Shown in pieces: positions 61,601-64,000 of a stretch of DNA of 64,000 nt; position 1 is the first letter of the stretch; each line of letters begins with the position of its first letter. The stretch is from the NCBI RefSeq assembly GCF_023017105.1, contig NZ_JALKEV010000008.1:1-64000 (forward strand). Direction: 5' to 3'. The translations under genes and the position numbers were made by a program. Below the pieces are notes generated by a model. That model made no database searches. It worked only from the letters and a program-made list of their open reading frames with translations, and was not told where the DNA came from. Source of the DNA: Halalkalibacter sp. APA_J-10(15). Its GTDB lineage: Bacteria > Bacillota > Bacilli > Bacillales > Bacillaceae_D.

Positions 61601-64000
61601 GTATAGAGATGTTCTCGGTTGCTCCCACTATTAAAGATTTATCAATGCTCATAATAGAGGAGAATAATGTAAGTGACCCATCCAATTATTCTTATAAAGA
61701 GCTCTCATTAAGGGAAATTGCTTATACCTTACAATGTGGAAGGGAGCATATGGTTTATCGAATAGCCATTAAGGCAAATTCTATCAGTGATGTTATTCAT
61801 CAATTAGATGATTTTCTAATGGGAACTTCCCAAGACATAACAATAAGACATTGTACGAATAATGAACAGAACAGCATCGAGGATTATCTAAAACAAGAGG
61901 GGATGTTCAGCGATCCTTATGCTTCAAGAGATTTAGATTTGATAAAAAAAGTATGGTTAAAAGGTTATAAAGTAGAATGGGCAAAGCTTTATCATGAAAA
62001 TGTAGGAAGGGTTAGTTTACCTGGTTATTCATTCGATAAGCAATCCCATTGGGTAAGCGTGAAGGAACAAGAGTATGTACCAGTAATTAAACAAGAGGTT
62101 AGAGAGAATCCTTCTGCATACCATTCGCATGAAGTGAATAATAGAGAGGAGGGCATAGAAATGCATGGACATCATGATGAGATAGAAACAGAAGAGCTAT
62201 TAGAACTTGTTCAAGAGGCTATTGTTAAATCATTAAGTGAAATATTAGAAATACATTCTGAAGAATTTGACTATAATAGCCCTTTTTTAGAATTTGGAGT
62301 AGACTCTGTACTAGCCGTTGAAATCACAACACTGATTAATAAACAATTGAATATTTCACTAAGGACTACAGACTTATTTAACAACTCATCAATCTATAAA
62401 TTATCTGAGTATATAGTAAATACTTATATTCATCAGCTCAATTCATTAGGAAAGCAAAAAGTTTCTAATACTAAAGAAGAATCAATTAGAATGATGAACA
62501 AAATAGATGCTACGGCTATTAGAACAGAGGTAGGTAGTGAGAGTATGGTTAAGGAAACCCCAAACGAGCTTTCACACGAAATTTCAGATGAATCTTCTTT
62601 TGAAATGGTTGATAAGGATAATCAAACTTCCTCTATGGATATTGCTATTATTGGAATATCGGGTATGTTTCCAGGAGCTAAAAACGTGGATGAGTTTTGG
62701 TCCGATTTGGAAAATGGGGTTAATTCTGTAAGGGTACCAAAGCGCTGGCCTTTAGAAACATATTACTCTGAAGATAGAAATGAAGAGCATAAAAGTTACT
62801 GTAAATGGATGGGTGAGCTTGATGATATTGAATCATTTGACTCCTTATTCTTTTCAATTAGTCCAAATGAGGCCGAAATGATGGACCCTCAACAAAGATT
62901 AGTTCTTATGGAGTCATGGAAAGCGTTAGAAGATGCTGGTTATAGCAGTCTTGATTTGAATGGTTCTAAGTGTGGTGTTTTTGTAGGTTGTGCCCATAGT
63001 GATTATGTAGCTAATATGAGAGAAAATCATATTATTCCAAAGGCGAATGCCTTTATGGGAAATGACGAATCTATTTTAGCATCTCGGATCTCTTATTTCT
63101 TAAATATGAGAGGGCCAAGTGTTGGTATTAATACAGCTTGCTCTTCATCATTAGTAGCCATCCAAATGGCTAGTGAGAGCATCCTTAATGGTAATTGTAC
63201 TATGGCTTTAGCTGGTGGAGTGGCAGTGTTGACAACCCCTGAAATGCATATTATGTCCAGCAAATCTAATATGCTTTCATCAGATGGAAAATGTAAAGCC
63301 TTTGATGCGGAGGCGAATGGATTTATTCCTAGTGAAGGAGTAGGGTTTGTTGTATTAAAGCCTCTAGATAAAGCTGTTGCAGACGGGGATAATATCTATG
63401 CTGTTATTAAAGGTGGGGGAATTAATCAAGACGGAAGGACGAATGGTATTACGGCTCCAAATGGCTTAGCCCAAACCGAATTACAGGAAGAAGTGTATGA
63501 CAAATTTGGAATCAATCCAGAAGATATAACATATGTTGAGGCACATGGAACTGGTACCAAGTTGGGAGATCCAATTGAGATACAATCTCTGAAAGATTCA
63601 TTTAGCAAATACACTAAAATGAAGAATTATTGTGGAATTGGGTCTGTAAAGAGCAATATTGCCCATACATTAACAGCGGCTGGAGTAGCTGGTTTAATAA
63701 AAATCGTATTATGTATGAAAAATAATAAGCTTGTGCCATCTATAAACATTGATAATATGAATCCGTTGATAGAGCTGGAAGATAGTCCATTTTATATCAA
63801 TAGAGAATTAATGGACTGGAAGGCACACGATAAGTTAGCAGCAATCAATTCATTTGGATTTAGTGGAACCAATGCCCATCTTGTTCTCAGTAACTATCAC
63901 GAGTCCAAAATGACGAAAAGAAATAGAACGCATACAAAACACTTGGTTGTTATTTCAGCAAAAGAGCAGGATGTTCTTGTGCAAAAGGTGAGAGATCTCC
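52654..64000 (+). CDS. Trans-AT polyketide synthase 3 (partial): KS-DH-ACP-KS-DH-KR-ACP-KS[insert]-ACP-KS...
   Basis: Open for 3782 codons to the window edge; 3' end missing. ATG 52654 follows GGAGGG (52643-52648) and overlaps the end of synthase 2 by 17 bases. Residues 1-32 are a docking helix pair. Module 5: KS5 (37-462, Cys207), DH3 (His623, Asp779; motif HVIEENKVFPF altered), ACP5 (Ser908), no KR. Module 6: KS6 (993-1419, Cys1160 in DSMCSSS), DH4 (His1612, Asp1772; Pro of the motif is Ala), KR5 (ITGGSGKLG, Tyr and Asn present), ACP6 (Ser2363). Module 7: KS7 (2449-2879, Cys2617 in DTMCSSS), ACP-like insert (2928-3004, Ser2964), ACP7 (Ser3218). KS8 (3329-3744, Cys3496) follows, and the window ends in its linker. 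All KS domains keep the two His. Confidence 0.95.
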   Translation, partial: MGQRIDRKAILKMVKSGHINPEEALHLLKRNSSNSLGIAIIGMSGRFPGAKNTTEFWDNISSGKDCITEVPKDRWDVDDYYEENTKDLRKTYSKWGGFLNDIEKFDSLFFNISGKEAELTDPQQRLFLEECWNTLEDAGYANESIANSNVGVYVGVNGSGDYMRNIEDAGVPFEPQSFWGNDSSIIPSRISYLLNLKGPTLAINTACSSSLVALHVACRSIINNDCDMALVGGVYLSALPKFYIIASNAAMLSPDGKCRAFDDKANGFVPGEACGAVLIKPLEKAIEDGDNIYGVIEATGLNQDGRTNGITAPSSQSQYELEYDLYKKSNINPEEITYIETHGTGTKLGDPIEFEALKKAFQKFTDKKEYCALGSVKNNIGHTANAAGISSLIKVLLCLKHKKVPPHIYFTEENKLIDIKNSPFYINKKLNTWKGSENGKRIAAISSFGFSGTNSHVIIQEAPPMAERVVKRGLTFPFLFSAKTESAVVEYLSQFYYWINENKEEYTIQDISYTLCIRRQQYKNKIAFWAKNIDDLTLKLKKYIEGNGISFDIQEDMETYLKGQKVDFSSFFKQLRCYNVPLPTYAFQKDVFWVKEEEVNNKSENLMMNRFDYSGQEAFIREHVIEENKVFPFAGYIFELLEKMEKNYKDYNTIQNMAVERVLKVVEPMQLQFSMEARENDYKCNFKNDRNETYCSGIITRKNIEEEKYDIKALVERLSSVLSKEECYKQFEKSGMNYGVNFQLIENIYYNDHSSLAYINGSHLNVKENKKEYGPILIDAMLQSVLGVMINKHENSMKLPFAINEILVHRSIPTSFYAYCQKEQKTGKHSITILDLDGVVLLSILGLTIRESATSKKVETTEKGLEAKNINSMNSLENLLIKVLSEESKISADKIDVNQTFDAYGLDSLIMLNIINQLEVYFRDLSKTLLFENNSISELKQYLKEHYPKEVNALNHSANESGIKNVESPNDKGLVEGDDQLGTTYDKESIEEEFAIIGLSGKYPKSKDVYELWENLVNGRDCIEEVPQERWNPDMFEGVNQGKETFSSWGGFIEDVDKFDPLFFNISPKEAELMDPQERLFLETAWNTFEDAGYTRDMIQKNNKVGVYVGVMYGHYQLFSNHNKEKGDLVAASSSYATVANRVSYYLNLSGPSMAIDSMCSSSLTALHLGVKSLRDRECNMVLVGGVNLSLHPTKYVFLAQGKFASSEGRCKSFGVDGDGYVPGEGVGAILIKRLADAVNDGDHIYGVIKGSSINHGGKTSGYTVPNPKAQEMVIKDAIGNSGVDLQTINYIEAHGTGTSLGDPIEVNGLSRAFGRETMEPCYLGSVKSNVGHLESAAGIIAITKVLLQLKYKKLVPSLHSEVANPDLKLENTRFRLSHKYCTWEAVEIDEKKYPLTAGVSSFGAGGSNAHVIIQEYPIHSQNKNEQRNIDNVFVFSAKKEASLRNYLGEFKKFIQRENIKEIDLPNIAYTLQTGREVFDVRAAIVCNSVTGLLESIDGLLSDTLEGKLYIQKELSNTAERMQNIAELVAVAKKWIHESSVDWSMLESRGTARRIPLPTYYYDRKRYWVSVEEENTENMKSDSIMIDENISNLEEIAFIKKLQENQSYVKNHKVDNKNILAGALMIEMMSRAAKLASKARYLKLQEVLWNKAIEVEKSKLIKVTLCKKEENVVTASLYESTNLDKVVCQSTILLSNQEQSNNRRIEIQKLLKNSQQMILHDEIYDQFSQMGLTYNNEFKSVKQVYIQDEISIAHIIYQGIEESYEIHPFIFDAALQSVIGLNIQNRKEHVEIPYRIDEIEIYGQLSRECYALAERDPKQEKYNITVIDLQGNIQMLIKGLTVEKIKSSQKLLMYKKNWIKKEIVEQGNDLNHILLFDTDQDLFNEMKARQKVTLVKPDIRYLRAAEDIYHINPADKEDFTKLLNELKQSGRCSGNVVFNWYKEEAHVETSLELSIYSILWWLQSVSITQKIKLLSILKGENPVYLGLSGLFKSLQKENNKIEGKVIHLNHQQIEANHLLDIVRKELNDTNQKHVEIKYSGNQRFVKVLNKLDLSLVQMKVNYTPNGCYIITGGSGKLGLLFAEYLAKKSQGHVVLLGRSKLNESRKNAIHRLKDFGLHVDYYKVDITNRDELKAILGSIRRNIGEIKGVIHAAGTVRDSLYMKKTKEGIDAVISPKVKGTMNLDVLTQYDKLHFFVMFSSLSGEVGNVGQTDYAFGNSFLDSFSHRRNEYVSLGERFGKTISINWPLWKNGGMNLQPDLLKKVEEEQGMVGLSNRNGLLSFEYALTSNEKDVVVIEGNEEKLDSILLEKPKNKLLRQNEEVELSKKLRDDLQNYLIKLVCGEIKLDIEDFSIHHNFETYGVDSVVIMNLTSELEIIFGELPKTLFFEYTSVKKLTDYFLISYPHEIKEYFGNSVIGNSDKGIESHMHESENITFTTNMVEEPTTSQSQNDIAIIGIDGVYPQADNLNQFWQNLKEGKHCVTEIPKDRWDNGKFFNEEQGSIIYCNHGGFINDINKFDSMFFNISPREAKLMDPQERLFLQSVWHTIEDAGYSKEDLSGKNIGVFVGVMYGLYQLLGNELFLQDPSKNVPASTHSSIANRVSFYYNFTGPSMAIDTMCSSSLTALHLACNSIKNGECEVAIAGGVNLSIHPYKYKMLSQGNFLSAEGKCRSFGEGGDGYVPGEGVGSVLLKPLSKAINDNDHIYGVIKSITINHGGNSTGYSVPNPNAQGELIGKALELSGVNPQSISYIECHGTGTALGDPIELRGLNKAYSEKIAEPNNCKIGSVKSNIGHLEAAAGIASLTKVLLQMKNKTIVPSLHSDIVNKNLDFSNGQFTIAREVVDWEKPILEENGQLVEYPRIAGISSFGAGGSNVHMIIQEWEKEEKVKPINQEELIVLSAKSSEALKNNCRSLVQFFKNKEDVSSKADIAKEINIQLRKIVSEVMLIDFDQIDTDENLIESTNDSLNLSKICNQINKEFNLKKSIEMFSVAPTIKDLSMLIIEENNVSDPSNYSYKELSLREIAYTLQCGREHMVYRIAIKANSISDVIHQLDDFLMGTSQDITIRHCTNNEQNSIEDYLKQEGMFSDPYASRDLDLIKKVWLKGYKVEWAKLYHENVGRVSLPGYSFDKQSHWVSVKEQEYVPVIKQEVRENPSAYHSHEVNNREEGIEMHGHHDEIETEELLELVQEAIVKSLSEILEIHSEEFDYNSPFLEFGVDSVLAVEITTLINKQLNISLRTTDLFNNSSIYKLSEYIVNTYIHQLNSLGKQKVSNTKEESIRMMNKIDATAIRTEVGSESMVKETPNELSHEISDESSFEMVDKDNQTSSMDIAIIGISGMFPGAKNVDEFWSDLENGVNSVRVPKRWPLETYYSEDRNEEHKSYCKWMGELDDIESFDSLFFSISPNEAEMMDPQQRLVLMESWKALEDAGYSSLDLNGSKCGVFVGCAHSDYVANMRENHIIPKANAFMGNDESILASRISYFLNMRGPSVGINTACSSSLVAIQMASESILNGNCTMALAGGVAVLTTPEMHIMSSKSNMLSSDGKCKAFDAEANGFIPSEGVGFVVLKPLDKAVADGDNIYAVIKGGGINQDGRTNGITAPNGLAQTELQEEVYDKFGINPEDITYVEAHGTGTKLGDPIEIQSLKDSFSKYTKMKNYCGIGSVKSNIAHTLTAAGVAGLIKIVLCMKNNKLVPSINIDNMNPLIELEDSPFYINRELMDWKAHDKLAAINSFGFSGTNAHLVLSNYHESKMTKRNRTHTKHLVVISAKEQDVLVQKVRDL
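61435..61665 (+). other. Carrier-protein-like insert in KS7 linker, serine retained
   Basis: Located between LIVLSAKSSEALKNN and IAYTLQCGREHMVYRIA. Helix 1 is INIQLRKIVSEVMLI; the motif reads STNDSLNLSKI, so Asp-Ser (Ser2964) is present although the usual preceding Leu-Gly is lost; the last helix is APTIKDLSMLII. Whether it is phosphopantetheinylated cannot be told. Confidence 0.75.

Noticed and set aside
1-64000. CRISPR arrays, tRNA or rRNA genes
   Set aside because: No regularly spaced direct repeats with spacers and no tRNA- or rRNA-like sequence were noticed on either strand.
52670-64000. Possible frameshifts breaking synthase 3
   Set aside because: The frame from ATG 52654 was followed through its domain motifs and stays open to the window edge; all domains are in one frame.

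Overview
The window looks like the chromosome of a low-GC, spore-forming Bacillaceae, probably an alkaliphilic or halotolerant Bacillus relative. Grounds: strong AGGAGG-type ribosome binding sites, an alanine dehydrogenase gene, a YneK-like gene, a 27-residue YjcZ-type spore peptide, paired fluoride channels, and a solute-binding lipoprotein with a very acidic linker. The species was not determined.

Region 1 (1-7.4 kb) holds ordinary chromosomal genes: YneK-like membrane protein, a four-helix membrane protein, ald, a small conserved-looking ORF, the YjcZ-like peptide, a Gfo/Idh/MocA oxidoreductase coupled to a TIM-barrel isomerase/epimerase, an AEC transporter, an SGNH hydrolase and two overlapping crcB genes.

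Region 2 (7.5-24.5 kb) is a uronate-oligosaccharide (pectin-like) utilisation locus. It contains a DUF2264 enzyme, an ABC sugar importer (lipoprotein plus two permeases), a GH105 unsaturated glycuronyl hydrolase, a YesL/YesM/YesN-like set (DUF624 protein, sensor kinase, AraC-type response regulator), an ASRT-family protein, a DeoR-family regulator with kduD and kduI, and a LacI-family regulator divergent from a bile-acid/sodium symporter-family transporter. Oligosaccharides would be imported, cut by GH105, and the released unsaturated uronate passed to KduI/KduD. The DeoR gene and kduD carry the same 10-bp-phased GAAC/GTTC operator in opposite orientations. An acyl-CoA thioesterase gene closes the region.

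Region 3 (24.5-27.3 kb) is a junction: a nucleotidyltransferase gene, a non-coding stretch resembling the 5' part of a group II intron, and an apparently complete IS3-family element with an A6G programmed-frameshift site.

Region 4 (27.4 kb to the right edge) is AT-rich and holds a trans-AT polyketide synthase cluster that runs out of the window: LoaP, a leader with hairpins and an intrinsic terminator, an Sfp-type phosphopantetheinyl transferase, a fused AT-AT-ER protein and three giant synthases. The readable chain is KS-(relic AT)-KR-ACP-KS[ACP-like insert]-KR | cMT-ACP-KS-DH-KR-ACP-KS[insert]-DH-KR-cMT-ACP-ACP | KS-DH-ACP-KS-DH-KR-ACP-KS[insert]-ACP-KS... No thioesterase or beta-branching cassette is visible; they would lie further right.

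The most unusual feature is a carrier-protein-like domain inserted inside the KS-associated linker of three of the seven KS domains whose linker lies in the window. Its phosphopantetheine serine is replaced by Arg in one copy, by Ala in another, and kept in the third. Other points of note are a double degenerate AT relic in module 1, a module split between KR and cMT across two proteins, and an Asn-to-Cys change in exactly the two KR domains that belong to C-methylating modules. I do not recognise the product.
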